64,000 nt of DNA from Pseudomonas sp. Z8(2022) (GCF_025837155.1 NZ_CP107549.1:2108001-2172000), one strand, 5' to 3'. Counted from the stretch's first letter, positions 8,198 through 16,270 are shown. The notes: generated from the letters alone by a model not told the origin. Numbers and translations are program-made.

Positions 8198-8347
8198 GAT
8201 GCTGCTCCTGATTGCTTGGTCATTTACTGCGGAATAGGGTAATCGAAAAATACTGTACAAATAAACAGTGCTGAGTGATAGTGGCTCCATTCGGAGACAA
8301 CAACCCGCTCATCCTGTGGATGGGCGCCTTGCGAGAGGGTATTGGCA

Positions 8348-8740
8348 ATGCAACAGATGCTGATGACGATTGTGCTATTGGCCCTGCTGGGCGGCTGCGC
8401 GCAACCGCAGATCGAACGACCACAGGCCAATGGCGCCTATCTGGTGATCGAGGGCGAGCAGGCCTGGGCCGTGCTGGTGTCAGATGGTCAGCGTGTCGAA
8501 GAGGTGGGGATAGTGCTCGACGTGATCCACCTGCCAAGTCATCACTCCAACATTGCGGCCAGCTATGTGATCGAGACGCCCAATTGCGGCAAGCTGCAGT
8601 GGCTAACCGAGCGCCATGGTGCTGCCGAGGGTGAAACCACGTTGCTGCCGGTGGCCTTCAATGAACAATTGAGCCAGCCGGGCTGCGTGCTGGCCCAGGG
8701 GCTTAGCAGAGCCTGGACTGCGCTGGATTATTCCGGCTGA
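8348..8740 (+). CDS. Small lipoprotein
   Basis: 130 residues from ATG 8348, with a GAGAGGG site nine bases before it; an upstream TTG in frame was rejected. The N-terminus MQQMLMTIVLLALLGGCAQ is a clear lipoprotein signal with lipobox LGGC, giving a lipidated Cys near residue 17. The mature part is about 113 residues with no recognised domain; two further Cys (PNCG and PGCV) could form a disulfide in the periplasm. It is followed by a bidirectional terminator and a convergent crotonase gene. Function unknown. Confidence 0.75.
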   Translation: MQQMLMTIVLLALLGGCAQPQIERPQANGAYLVIEGEQAWAVLVSDGQRVEEVGIVLDVIHLPSHHSNIAASYVIETPNCGKLQWLTERHGAAEGETTLLPVAFNEQLSQPGCVLAQGLSRAWTALDYSG

Positions 8741-8787
8741 TGCGAGTCAGGCGCGCCGAGCGTAGGGACGCTCGACGACGCGCAAAG

Positions 8788-8824
8788 AAAAAGCGCCGCG
8801 ACCTCGACGGAAGCGGCGCTTTTT
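8788..8824. terminator. Bidirectional intrinsic terminator
   Basis: Stem AAGCGCCGC (8791-8799) / GCGGCGCTT (8813-8821) with A-run before and T-run after, so it can end both the lipoprotein gene and the convergent crotonase gene. Confidence 0.85.
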
Positions 8825-8846
8825 ATGGGGGCTATATCGCGCGTGC

Positions 8847-9536
8847 TTACAGCAGGTGCTGCTTGTCCATTTCGATGGCCGCGTCGAGCGTTTCCAGCAG
8901 CGCCTTGCGCACTTTCAGTTTGGTGTTCTTGTGTGCGGTCATGTTGATCTTCTTCATCTGCTGCGCTGCAGCCTGGGCGGTGGCCAGAAGTTGCTCGGCC
9001 GGTACCACCTTGTCCAGAAAGCCGGCATCCAGGGCACCTGCAGGGTCGAACATCTCGCCATTGATCACCGAGCGATGGAAGGCCGACTTGTGCAGGCGAT
9101 CACGGGCCAGTTCGATACCGACGTGGTGCATGGTCATGCCGATCTGCACTTCGTTCAGGCCGATGCTGAACGGGCCTTCGACGCCGATACGGTAATCGCT
9201 GGACAGCAGGATGAAGGCTCCCTTGGCTACGGCATGGCCAGGGCAGGCCACGATGATCGGAAAGGGGTGGGCGAGCATACGCCGCGCCAGAGTCGAACCA
9301 GCTGCTACCAAGTTGATCGCGTTCTGCGGACCTGAGGTCATCACCTTAAGGTCGTAGCCACCGGAAAGAATGCCCGGTTGCCCGGTGATGATGACGACGG
9401 CGCGATCCTGCTCGGCGCGATCGAGCGCAGCATTGAAGGCGGCGATCACGTCAGGCGAGATCGCGTTCACCTTGCCATTGCTCAGGGTGAGGGTGGCGAT
9501 GCCATCTTCGAGTTGATAGCTGATCAGGTCGCTCAT
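8847..9536 (-). CDS. Crotonase-fold enoyl-CoA hydratase/isomerase family protein
   Basis: 229 residues, slightly shorter than the usual 255-260. Crotonase features: GKVNAIS near residue 22, SGGYDLKVM with the oxyanion-hole Gly near 60, and the second oxyanion region PGHAVAKGAFILLSSDYRIG near 105-120. The classic catalytic Glu pair of hydratases is not obvious: GLNEVQIGM supplies one Glu near 135, and the other position is not Glu. It probably acts on an acyl-CoA; hydratase versus isomerase or hydrolase cannot be settled. A good AAGGA site precedes the ATG. Monocistronic, ending at the shared terminator. Confidence 0.82.
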   Translation of the reverse strand: MSDLISYQLEDGIATLTLSNGKVNAISPDVIAAFNAALDRAEQDRAVVIITGQPGILSGGYDLKVMTSGPQNAINLVAAGSTLARRMLAHPFPIIVACPGHAVAKGAFILLSSDYRIGVEGPFSIGLNEVQIGMTMHHVGIELARDRLHKSAFHRSVINGEMFDPAGALDAGFLDKVVPAEQLLATAQAAAQQMKKINMTAHKNTKLKVRKALLETLDAAIEMDKQHLL

Positions 9537-9721
9537 GGCAGTTTTCCTTGTTTGAGCCGCAGGCTGAATGTCGGCAGAAGGTACTCAGCCCAATCGCTCC
9601 GGTAAAGCGCCGTGACTGACCAGTGGGTCAGTGTTTTTGCCTATCGTGGCGATGCCTCATGGCAATTGTCGGGAGAGGAGGCCCGGCTATTAGGGTGGGC
9701 AGCGATCTGAAGGAGCTGTCC

Positions 9722-9940
9722 ATGAACATCCTGTCCTCCATCCTTTATACAGTCGCCATAACTGGCCTGCTGCTAGGGTCGGTCGCTCTCTGCGGCACCC
9801 TCTACCTGCGCAGCCCCGCTGGGGTGTTGCTGCTGTTCGGCATGGAGCTGTTCATGTCCCTGGGTTTCCTGCTATTTGGCCACCTGCGTTTCGACGAAAC
9901 GCCTGCCGACGACCCCGAGGAAACCACGTTGCGCTCTTAA
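9722..9940 (+). CDS. Small inner-membrane protein, 72 aa
   Basis: Start at ATG 9722, preceded by AAGGAG; the longer frame upstream has no better site. Two hydrophobic segments (about residues 4-25 and 32-52, with SPAGVLLLFGMELF in the second) and an acidic, soluble tail ending DDPEETTLRS. Domain family not recognised. It sits between the crotonase gene and the tRNA-Ser gene and is probably transcribed alone. Confidence 0.65.
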   Translation: MNILSSILYTVAITGLLLGSVALCGTLYLRSPAGVLLLFGMELFMSLGFLLFGHLRFDETPADDPEETTLRS

Positions 9941-10033
9941 GCGCATGAATCCTTTAAAAAAATTTGCCATTCGAAAAACATTCGACTACATTAGCGCACC
10001 TCGACAGGCTACACGCCAAAAACGTCGAGATCC

Positions 10034-10123
10034 GGTGAAGTGTCCGAGTGGTTGAAGGAGCACGCCTGGAAAGTGTGTATACGGGAAACCGTATCAAGAG
10101 TTCGAATCTCTTCTTCACCGCCA
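10034..10123 (+). tRNA. tRNA-Ser (GGA)
   Basis: 90 nt including an encoded CCA (10121-10123). The acceptor stem pairs GGTGAAG (10034-10040) with CTTCACC (10113-10119), discriminator G. The anticodon GGA is at 10068-10070 in the loop CTGGAAA. A long variable arm (TACGGGAAACCGTA) marks a class II tRNA, and the T arm has GTTCGAATC. Its 3' end from 10100 is the left copy of the island attachment repeat, so the gene is kept intact by the insertion. Confidence 0.97.
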
Positions 10124-10131
10124 CTTTCGCA
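10100..10131 (+). repeat. attL: 32-bp direct repeat in the tRNA-Ser 3' end
   Basis: Exact 32-base match to 24261-24292, running from the T loop through CCA and eight further bases. A weaker match continues into the tRNA terminator on both sides. Together with the adjacent integrase this defines the left end of the island. Confidence 0.92.
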
Positions 10132-10139
10132 GTACCTAA

Positions 10140-10173
10140 AGCCCTGAAAGCTGAGAAGTTTTCGGGGCTTTTT
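10140..10173 (+). terminator. Terminator after tRNA-Ser (phage copy)
   Basis: Stem AGCCCTGAAA (10140-10149) / TTTTCGGGGCT (10159-10169) followed by TTTT. It is an imperfect copy of the terminator beside attR (24303-24334), so the island brought its own terminator for the tRNA. Confidence 0.75.
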
Positions 10174-10178
10174 GCTTT

Positions 10179-11186
10179 TCAGCTTCCGGCAGGTGTCGAA
10201 GAAGTGTCGAAAAGCGGATTCAAGGTCAATGCATCCTGCAGATGGTCCGGCGACAGGTGCGCATAGCGCATGGTCATTGCCAGAGACGTATGCCCCAGGA
10301 TCTTCTGTAGCGTCAGAATGTTCCCGCCCCGCATGACGAAGTGACTGGCGAAGGTGTGCCGCAGTACGTGCGTGGCCTGGCCGGCCGGGAGCTTGATCGA
10401 GGTCTTTTCCAGTACACGGCTAAAGGTCAGCATGCAGTTGGTGAACAGACCGTGCCGCTTGAAGTAGACGTGTAGTGCCTTCTCCAGTGCGTTATCGATA
10501 GGAATCGACCGGGTTCGCTTCGACTTGGTGTTGGCAAAGGTCACCATGCCGTTTCGCACTCGTTCAGGTGTCAGCGCCTGGGCTTCTCCCCATCGGGCAC
10601 CCGTACTCAGACAGACGCGAGCGATCAGGCCGAGGGCAGGGCTTGTCGTGCGGGCATCCAGTGCTTCGAGCAGTTCCTGGATCTGGCAGGTAGAAAGGAA
10701 CGAGATAGGACGTTCCTGCAAACGTAGCGGGCGAACCTTGGCCAACGGGTTCGGATAGTCGATATCGCCCAGTCGGTGCAGCTCGTTGAACATGGCTTTC
10801 AGGTAGCCGAGACGGTTGTTCAGCGTCTTGCCCTGGATGCCAGCCTTGAGCAGTGCGCTTCGCGTTTCACAGAAGGCGTTGCCGGTGAGCTTGACCGCGA
10901 TGGGATCGCCCAGGTCTTTAGCGAGGTTCTGCAAGGTGCGGAGGATCGCAGCACCGTCAGCCAGGGCATGGCCGTGCAGCTCGTGATACCGGGCGCAGAG
11001 TTCGGAGAGGCGGCGACGGTCTTTCGGTTTTGGCGTCCACGCTGGCGAGTCTATGCAGTTGGCCCGGCAGGTGGCTTCGAAGCGCTGAGCCTCACCCTTG
11101 GTTTTGAAGGTCTTGCGGAAACGGCGGCCCTTGATGGGTTCGACATCGACTTTCCAGCGACCGTCAGGCAGTTGCTCGACAGCCAT
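10179..11186 (-). CDS. int: Tyrosine recombinase (phage integrase)
   Basis: 335 residues from ATG 11186. This start overlaps the stop of the replication gene as TGATG, so translation is probably coupled; six extra residues in the longer frame were dropped. An N-terminal arm-binding-like region ([17 protein letters not shown]) and a core-binding helical region lead to the catalytic domain: Arg in [12 protein letters not shown], Lys in [11 protein letters not shown], His-x-x-Arg in [10 protein letters not shown], His in [14 protein letters not shown] and the nucleophile Tyr in MRYAHLS. All catalytic residues are present. It lies 56 bases from the attL repeat at the end of the phage operon and should catalyse tRNA-Ser integration. 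Confidence 0.93.
   Translation of the reverse strand: MAVEQLPDGRWKVDVEPIKGRRFRKTFKTKGEAQRFEATCRANCIDSPAWTPKPKDRRRLSELCARYHELHGHALADGAAILRTLQNLAKDLGDPIAVKLTGNAFCETRSALLKAGIQGKTLNNRLGYLKAMFNELHRLGDIDYPNPLAKVRPLRLQERPISFLSTCQIQELLEALDARTTSPALGLIARVCLSTGARWGEAQALTPERVRNGMVTFANTKSKRTRSIPIDNALEKALHVYFKRHGLFTNCMLTFSRVLEKTSIKLPAGQATHVLRHTFASHFVMRGGNILTLQKILGHTSLAMTMRYAHLSPDHLQDALTLNPLFDTSSTPAGS
10193..10211. repeat. Paired GTGTCGAA repeats near attL
   Basis: GTGTCGAA occurs at 10193-10200 and 10204-10211, 11 bases start to start. The same pair with the same spacing occurs at 24147-24165 near attR. Candidate integrase arm-binding sites; the left pair lies inside the integrase 3' end. Confidence 0.5.
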
Positions 11187-12463
11187 CAGACAGCACGCCC
11201 CCAACGCACATGCCGTTCTTCAAGGATGCCCTTGATGTGCTTGTACAACCCGTCTTCATCCATGCCCTTGGCGGCATAGTGGTCGCGGATCACCGGCCAG
11301 CACTCCCAATCCTTGAGCCGGTGAAATGCTCGCCTAGCGCCCACTCGCTCCCGTGCCAGCAGGCTGACGAAGTTTCCCAGGAACAGCTCGACGTTTTTGC
11401 CGGAGAAGCCCCGCGAGGTCTTGTATTGGCGCTTGTACTCGGTTTCATCCACCAGGGAATCGACCGGCAGATCCACGCGCACGTCTTCACGGATCAGCGT
11501 CCAGATGGGTTCGAAGTAGCCGGGGCGAGCCAGTAGCTTAAATTGGCGCAGGCCATAGCGCCACAGGCCGTCGAGGTGCGGTGCGAAGGCGGCATAGCTG
11601 TTGGTTTCGATGGTCTGGCCGGTCAGCAGATCGAACGAGCCTGAGGCGAATTGCTGGATCACCGAGTGGTGGTAACGCAGCTCGACACGCCAGACGTCTT
11701 GCTCCGGGTTGTAGTTATCGGGGTCGGCTTCATCGAAGCTGTCGCGACGCCTCCAGACGCCTTCCCAATAGTCGAGCTTGTCGATGGCCCGGGCCTGTTC
11801 GGTTTTGTTGTAGATCGCCAATTGAACACCACCGGCAGAGCCGAACATGTAGGTTTCGCCACGTCCGTAGACGCTGCTTTTGGTGTCCCAGGTGATTTCC
11901 TTGATGCCGGAAATATCACGGGCAGCACGCGCACGACAGTGCATGCGGGCGACCAGATCAGAAGGGGGCGTCCAACCTTGCAGGTCTAGCGCGAGGTGAA
12001 CCGCGCATTGGTTGCGCTCGACGTTGGTCAGGACGTGGCTGGCGTAGTAGTCCATGCGCTCTTGCAGGCGCTCGGGGCAGAACTGGTCGATGGCATGCGG
12101 AGATACCTCGATTTTCAGGTGTGGCCCGATGTTCTCGATTTTTGCGTTGAAGTTCTTCACCAGCAGGATGATGCCCAGGTCAGCATTCTGGAGCTTGTAC
12201 TGGTAGCCAGAGTCCTTGCTGACACGCCCGGAGTGCCAGCGCTGGCCAGCGAAATCGACGATGCTCCCCGGCTTGTCGAACAGACACATGATTTCCGGGC
12301 GGATCAGACCGCGATACAACTGGCGGACAGTATCGACACTGCAGGCCAGGATTCGAACTTTCGACAGGTCGGTGATACGAGCGGTTGAGCTATCGAAGAA
12401 CAGGCGACCGGTCGGAGTCACTTGGAACTCATGATTTACCCGGATCAGGTCTTTAACTGCCAT
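11186..12463 (-). CDS. Inovirus replication initiation protein
   Basis: 425 residues. The N-terminal and central parts resemble the replication initiation factor family of filamentous phages (the pII-like role, as in Pf-type phages): HLALDLQGWTPP near residue 155 supplies a metal-binding-like segment, GETYMFGSAGGVQLAIYNKTEQAR near 205 is the conserved Gly-Tyr-Lys stretch, and VWRVELRYHHSVIQQF near 262 has the ELR motif of the family. It should nick the replicative form to start rolling-circle synthesis; the active-site Tyr is not assigned. It follows the cruciform at 12543-12595 and overlaps int by one base. Confidence 0.82.
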   Translation of the reverse strand: MAVKDLIRVNHEFQVTPTGRLFFDSSTARITDLSKVRILACSVDTVRQLYRGLIRPEIMCLFDKPGSIVDFAGQRWHSGRVSKDSGYQYKLQNADLGIILLVKNFNAKIENIGPHLKIEVSPHAIDQFCPERLQERMDYYASHVLTNVERNQCAVHLALDLQGWTPPSDLVARMHCRARAARDISGIKEITWDTKSSVYGRGETYMFGSAGGVQLAIYNKTEQARAIDKLDYWEGVWRRRDSFDEADPDNYNPEQDVWRVELRYHHSVIQQFASGSFDLLTGQTIETNSYAAFAPHLDGLWRYGLRQFKLLARPGYFEPIWTLIREDVRVDLPVDSLVDETEYKRQYKTSRGFSGKNVELFLGNFVSLLARERVGARRAFHRLKDWECWPVIRDHYAAKGMDEDGLYKHIKGILEERHVRWGRAV

Positions 12464-12542
12464 TTTTCAAATGCTCCAAATAGTGCTGAATTGAAACGTT
12501 TAACCTTGGTTTATCTGACGTGTTACAGGGGCGTCAGCGCCG

Positions 12543-12595
12543 GCGCGGCGGCGCACACGCGCGCTCGTGCCTCGCACGCAACCACGCCGCCGCGC
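12543..12595. repeat. GC-rich cruciform in the phage intergenic region
   Basis: A perfect 11-bp inverted repeat (12543-12553 and 12585-12595) encloses a second perfect hairpin CGTGC-CTC-GCACG (12566-12578). It is the only sizeable non-coding gap (12464-12617) in the late phage operon, between zot and the replication gene. This is where a filamentous-phage origin or packaging hairpin would be expected, but that role is inferred. Confidence 0.6.
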
Positions 12596-12617
12596 ATGGC
12601 GTTCCGTTGCTGCTTGC

Positions 12618-13808
12618 TCACAGGGCACCCTGATAGCCGCTCAGCGACGGCCATGCAGCGCCTACCGGTGCGTTAGCGCTGGCAGAAGGGGCAGGGCGCG
12701 AGGGCTGGTTTGGGGGAGGCTGTTGCTCTGGCTGTGTCTGAGCAATCTGGCCGTTCGGATCGGGCAGGTGATCAGGCTTTGCAGGATCGAACGCGCCTTC
12801 TTCGACGTAGGCCATGCAGGCTTCGAAGGACACCACCGCTCGGGTGCCCTGTTGGGTGTTGCAGCGACAGCCGTAGACCTTCCCGTCGCGGTAGCCGAGG
12901 GTGAGTCGCTTGTGGTTCCTGGCCACCATTTCAGGGTCGGTCGAGTACATGCAGGACAGGCGTGGATAGGTGACGGGCCGGGTGATTTCGTCGTAGATCG
13001 GCGCCGAGCTGGGTACATCGGGCAGGCGCGGCACCCGCATGGCTATGTACTCTTCAGGCGATAGGGGCGCGCTGTTGTTCGGGGCTGGCTGTTGCGCCAC
13101 GGGTTCGCCGGTCGGTGACGTGGCGCGCGTCTGTTCGACGGGGTCGGCCTGGGGCTTGGGCGGGGCTATGCGCCGTTCATAGATGCCATAGCCAAAGTAG
13201 GCGATGCCGATGATGCAGGCGATAAAGACGAACAGCGCCCGAGGCGGCTTGAACTTCATGTGATGTTCAGAGCCTTCAGCCACGGACTGGTACACGCCGA
13301 AGTACTTCTTATCGAGCAGGATGCGCGTGGCCTGGCCGTCGCTGAAGTCGTTCTTCTTCTCGACGTCCATGTTCACGCGCTCGAACTCCCAGCGCTTGAT
13401 GACCTTGCCCTTGTGGCCTCGCACGTAGTGGATATGCGAGTTGCACAGCTTGCGGAAGTGGGTGTCGATCAGGCCGGGGTTCTGGGTGATGCAGTGCAGC
13501 TCATGGCCGCGATGGCGCATGGTTTCCAGGGCGCTGGCGTAGGCAGGCACGGCAGATCCAGCAGGACGCACCCGGAAGAAGGTCTGCGCTTCGTCGATGA
13601 CGATCATCGCGTTCTGCGGCAGTTCGTACCATTTCTGCGGATCGTCGAACTCTTGCCAGACCGCCTCCAGCACTTCGGCGTTCGGGTCGAAGCCGCGGAT
13701 GTTGTGGTAGTAGACCGGGCGGCCTTCTTTCGCGGCTTTGGCGTCTACTTCCTTGATGGTGTTGAGGGTCTTGCCGTTGCCCTGCAGACCCGTGCGCAGG
13801 ACGAACAT
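12618..13808 (-). CDS. zot: Zot-family morphogenesis ATPase (pI)
   Basis: 396 residues. N-terminal P-loop ATPase: Walker A GLQGNGKT at residues 8-15 and Walker B MIVIDEAQ near 68-75, then CITQNP near 107. A single membrane segment (LFVFIACIIGIAYFGYGIY, about 200-218) separates it from a Pro- and Ala-rich periplasmic tail of about 175 residues with four Cys, including YGCRCNT. This is the standard zonula occludens toxin/pI layout of inoviruses: an inner-membrane motor for virion extrusion. The start overlaps the upstream stop as TGATG. The tail is proline-rich to its last residues, as in other phage Zot proteins. Confidence 0.93.
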   Translation of the reverse strand: MFVLRTGLQGNGKTLNTIKEVDAKAAKEGRPVYYHNIRGFDPNAEVLEAVWQEFDDPQKWYELPQNAMIVIDEAQTFFRVRPAGSAVPAYASALETMRHRGHELHCITQNPGLIDTHFRKLCNSHIHYVRGHKGKVIKRWEFERVNMDVEKKNDFSDGQATRILLDKKYFGVYQSVAEGSEHHMKFKPPRALFVFIACIIGIAYFGYGIYERRIAPPKPQADPVEQTRATSPTGEPVAQQPAPNNSAPLSPEEYIAMRVPRLPDVPSSAPIYDEITRPVTYPRLSCMYSTDPEMVARNHKRLTLGYRDGKVYGCRCNTQQGTRAVVSFEACMAYVEEGAFDPAKPDHLPDPNGQIAQTQPEQQPPPNQPSRPAPSASANAPVGAAWPSLSGYQGAL

Positions 13809-14125
13809 CAGCCACCTGCCTTGTTCAGCAGGGCGAGGCTGGTGATGGTGCCGGTGACGCGATCCATACCGGCCAGCATCAGGCGGGCGATGATGGCGGC
13901 AATGATGATGTTGATCGCTACATCGACCTTGGCCATGCCGAGGATGGCCGCGACCGGTGGCGGGATGGCACCGAACAGGCCTTTGACGTAGCCGTCTACG
14001 GTGTCGATCAGCTGGCCGATACCGACATAGGCGACATAGGCAAAGCCCAGGGAGGCCAACGCCCGGAAGACCAGCCCGGAGACGATGGAGCCGAGGAAGG
14101 TGGCAAGCAGTGGTAGTAGTGGCAT
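13808..14125 (-). CDS. DUF2523-like inovirus membrane protein (pVI-like)
   Basis: 105 residues from ATG 14125; the 21 residues before it in the long frame overlap the adsorption gene. Mostly hydrophobic with three or four membrane segments (LLATFLGSIVSGLVFRALASL, AYVAYVGIGQLI, VAINIIIAAIIARLMLAG) and the polar loop GLFGAIPPPVAAILGM, typical of the DUF2523 proteins that sit between the adsorption protein and Zot. By position and size it corresponds to pVI, which caps the virion end bearing the adsorption protein. Its stop overlaps the zot start as TGATG, so the two are likely translated together. Confidence 0.82.
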   Translation of the reverse strand: MPLLPLLATFLGSIVSGLVFRALASLGFAYVAYVGIGQLIDTVDGYVKGLFGAIPPPVAAILGMAKVDVAINIIIAAIIARLMLAGMDRVTGTITSLALLNKAGG

Positions 14126-14126
14126 A

Positions 14127-15509
14127 TCAAGACCCCTTGATTCCGCGTCCGATGGAGACTGCAAAGAAGATCGAAGCCAGGGCGACAATCAGCGGGCCGA
14201 TGGCTTGGGCGAAGCGGCAGGCGGGTTCCCAGCTAAACGAGTAGCTGCGCCCCATGACGGAAAAGCTCTGAGGAGACGGGCAGGACTGCGGCAGCCAGCG
14301 GCCTTTGTTTACGGCTTCGGTAAACAGGCCGCTGACGGCGATGGGCTTCTCTTCAAGCTGGTAGTCCTCGCCGGCCAGCTCGCTCTCAATGTCGCGTTTG
14401 ATCTGTTCGTCGTATTGCCATTGGCAGATCTGGTTCTTGTTGGCGCGCAGGATGGCGCACTGGATGACGTCGCCAGTGCACTTCAACTCGGTGTCACAGG
14501 CTTCACCCTCAACGCCGGGCTTGATGCACTGGTTCGGGTCCGTCTTGGGGTCGCAGTCATCATTACCTTTGCATTGATTGGGATCGGTCTTGGGATCGCA
14601 GTCGCCACCACCCGCACCCTTGCATTGATTCGGGTCGGTAGCGGGGTCGCATTCGTCATCCCCGGAGCCATCGCCGTCTCCATTCCCGTCACCTTCGCCA
14701 TCTCCGTCGCCGTTCTCACCATCGCCGTCTTCGCCGTCACCATCATCGGGTGGACAGACTTCGCCAGTGCTGGGGTCGCAATCCTCGGGCGGCTTCGGTA
14801 CGCAGGTAGTACCCGACCACACATGATCGTCACCGCAATCTGGGGGCGGGTCAGTTGGATCGGTAGGATCTGTCGGATCAGTCGGAGGCGTGCCGCCGGT
14901 GGGGTTATCGCCCGGTTGGCATTCAGCGCCGGTGTACTTGCCTACCCCCCAGCAAACGCCGGTTTCAGCCCCTTCCGATACCGGGGCACATTGCGAGGTG
15001 CCGAGTTCGATACGGCAACCGGCCTCACAACCATGTTCGATAGGACCGAGGCCGTTGAGGTCGGGACGCAGCATTGACCAGGTGGTGTCCTGGCCTGCCT
15101 TGGATTCGCATTGAGAGGGGGCTTCACACCCACCCGTTTGAGGGTTGTAGTTTTGCCCCTCGCAGCCATCACCTCGCCGTTGAGCTGAGTTGCTCCACCG
15201 ACCATACGGCTCAAGTTGACCACTATAAGGGTTGCGATTGAATCCGAGTGTCTCGCACGTAAAGGACGTGTCACTGACCTTGATGGTTTTGTGTTCGAGC
15301 TTTTCATAACTGGCGGAATGGATGGCCGCGTAATATTGATGGTTCGCAGCACAAGCGGACACCGCACTTGGGTAGCGGGTGTTTGCCGGCTCGGGGAAGG
15401 AGACGACCCAGTAATAGACTTCAGCCTGGGCTGAAGACACCCCACCGAACAGCACGCCGAGCAGGACAAACAGTGCAGTGATAATCCGTGGCAATCCACC
15501 CTGGCGCAT
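14127..15509 (-). CDS. TspB-like adsorption protein (pIII-like minor coat)
   Basis: 460 residues from ATG 15509. Signal peptide (LPRIITALFVLLGVLFG, cleavage near AQA|EVYYW); an N-terminal Cys-rich region of about 180 residues; a TDPTDPTDP linker; a Cys domain; then a Gly/Asp/Glu-rich stretch (about 265-300) and imperfect repeats of CDPxTDPNQCKG ending near 350. The C-terminus has a domain with QSCPSP and QICQWQY and a final membrane anchor IVALASIFFAVSIGRGIKG. This is the pIII/TspB arrangement: receptor-binding head, flexible linkers, C-terminal anchor. The head and linkers are the most variable parts in such phages, so the host receptor cannot be guessed. Confidence 0.85.
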   Translation of the reverse strand: MRQGGLPRIITALFVLLGVLFGGVSSAQAEVYYWVVSFPEPANTRYPSAVSACAANHQYYAAIHSASYEKLEHKTIKVSDTSFTCETLGFNRNPYSGQLEPYGRWSNSAQRRGDGCEGQNYNPQTGGCEAPSQCESKAGQDTTWSMLRPDLNGLGPIEHGCEAGCRIELGTSQCAPVSEGAETGVCWGVGKYTGAECQPGDNPTGGTPPTDPTDPTDPTDPPPDCGDDHVWSGTTCVPKPPEDCDPSTGEVCPPDDGDGEDGDGENGDGDGEGDGNGDGDGSGDDECDPATDPNQCKGAGGGDCDPKTDPNQCKGNDDCDPKTDPNQCIKPGVEGEACDTELKCTGDVIQCAILRANKNQICQWQYDEQIKRDIESELAGEDYQLEEKPIAVSGLFTEAVNKGRWLPQSCPSPQSFSVMGRSYSFSWEPACRFAQAIGPLIVALASIFFAVSIGRGIKGS

Positions 15510-15510
15510 C

Positions 15511-15582
15511 TCACACCCGCCCAAAAAACAAAGCCCAGAACGCCATGACGATGATGATGGTGGTCAGCATGTTGGCGTCCAT
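15511..15582 (-). CDS. 23-aa hydrophobic minor coat-like peptide
   Basis: Too short for most gene callers. Reads MDANMLTTIIIVMAFWALFF plus GRV, a single membrane helix with one acidic residue before and one Arg after it. An AAGGG-type site precedes the ATG and the stop lies one base before the adsorption-protein start. Position between the coat-gene terminator and the pIII-like gene matches the tiny pVII/pIX-type tip proteins of filamentous phages. Confidence 0.75.
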   Translation of the reverse strand: MDANMLTTIIIVMAFWALFFGRV

Positions 15583-15598
15583 GAAAAGCCCTTATGTG

Positions 15599-15626
15599 AA
15601 AAAGCCCGATAACGAGTTACCGGGCT
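15599..15626 (-). terminator. Intrinsic terminator after the major coat gene
   Basis: On the minus strand AGCCCGGTAA-CTCG-TTATCGGGCT is followed by a run of five T. It sits 19 bases after the coat stop. Filamentous phages often have a terminator here so that the coat mRNA accumulates while later genes are read at lower level. Confidence 0.82.
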
Positions 15627-15644
15627 GGTTGGTTGCAGCCGGCC

Positions 15645-15851
15645 TTACAGCGCGCGGCGGATGAACTTGAAGGCGGCGATGGCGATGATCACGCCGAGGA
15701 CGATGCCCGCGACCTCGACGCCATCGGTCTGCGCATCAGTGAGGGCAGTGGTCACGCCGGACGGCAGGGCTGCATGGGCTTGCTGTACGGCCAGCAGGCC
15801 AACAGCGGCGGAAGCACCGAGCGAGCGGCGCAGGGTTTTCAGGTGTTGCAT
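15645..15851 (-). CDS. Major coat protein precursor (pVIII/CoaB-like)
   Basis: 68 residues: basic signal peptide with hydrophobic core ASAAVGLLAVQQ and a strong cleavage site AHA|ALPSG, leaving a mature protein of 41 residues. The mature chain has the classic coat layout: a short polar/acidic N-terminus with TDAQTDGVEV, one membrane helix (AGIVLGVIIAIAAF), and a basic C-terminus KFIRRAL that faces the DNA. Alpha-helical subunits of this size pack around the ssDNA. Directly downstream is the terminator, upstream a 67-aa membrane protein. Confidence 0.93.
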   Translation of the reverse strand: MQHLKTLRRSLGASAAVGLLAVQQAHAALPSGVTTALTDAQTDGVEVAGIVLGVIIAIAAFKFIRRAL

Positions 15852-15862
15852 GGGTGTGTCTC

Positions 15863-16066
15863 CTACAGGTTGAGTGCCTTTTTCAGCACGAGAGCGCCGA
15901 AGACGATGGCGAACAGCACCAGGGCGTGTTCGCGGATCTGCGCATGGTCTTCAGCGGTTAGCCCGGTCGGGCTTATCTCACTGAGCGCGACGGTGGAGAG
16001 GGTGCCGACACAAACCGGGGTCTGGCCTGCGCTCTCCCATACGCCGTCGCACACAATGAAATTCAT
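15863..16066 (-). CDS. Small phage membrane protein, 67 aa
   Basis: N-terminal half polar with three Cys (IVCDG, PVCVG), then a polar link (ISPTGLTAEDHAQIREHALV) and one C-terminal membrane helix FAIVFGALVLKKAL. Unlike the coat protein it lacks a signal peptide. It lies 11 bases upstream of the coat gene and 9 bases after the 59-aa gene. The position matches the short unnamed ORF next to the coat gene in Pf-type phages; a tip-protein or assembly role is possible. Confidence 0.75.
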   Translation of the reverse strand: MNFIVCDGVWESAGQTPVCVGTLSTVALSEISPTGLTAEDHAQIREHALVLFAIVFGALVLKKALNL

Positions 16067-16075
16067 GGCGCCCCC

Positions 16076-16255
16076 TTACTCCGCCTGGCTGGGGTCGCGC
16101 AGAACCTCAGCCAGGTCGGTGCAGTCGGGGCAGATGACGAGGGCGGGCGCCTTGTTCAGATCGGGCAACAGGTCGGGCTGAGGGGCGGACTGGTTGTAGA
16201 GCTGGCCCATGGGCTGCCCACAGCAGTCGCACAGCACGCGATCAACGATCAGCAC
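16076..16255 (-). CDS. Small Cys-rich (zinc-ribbon-like) phage protein, 59 aa
   Basis: Starts at GTG 16255 with a GGGAGG site; no ATG alternative fits except an internal one. Two pairs of cysteines, CDCCG near residue 9-12 and CPDC near 43-46, are spaced like a zinc ribbon, so it could bind metal and perhaps nucleic acid. It lies 15 bases after the ssDNA-binding gene and just before the 67-aa gene, all on the same strand, and the frame has no stop over 60 codons in this dense operon. Function unknown. Confidence 0.68.
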   Translation of the reverse strand: MLIVDRVLCDCCGQPMGQLYNQSAPQPDLLPDLNKAPALVICPDCTDLAEVLRDPSQAE

Positions 16256-16270
16256 GGCGGCGCCCTCCCG

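Noticed and set aside
14600..14900. CRISPR-like repetition in the adsorption gene
   Set aside because: Repeats are in-frame, imperfect coding repeats (TDP and CDPxTDPNQC units) with no spacer structure.
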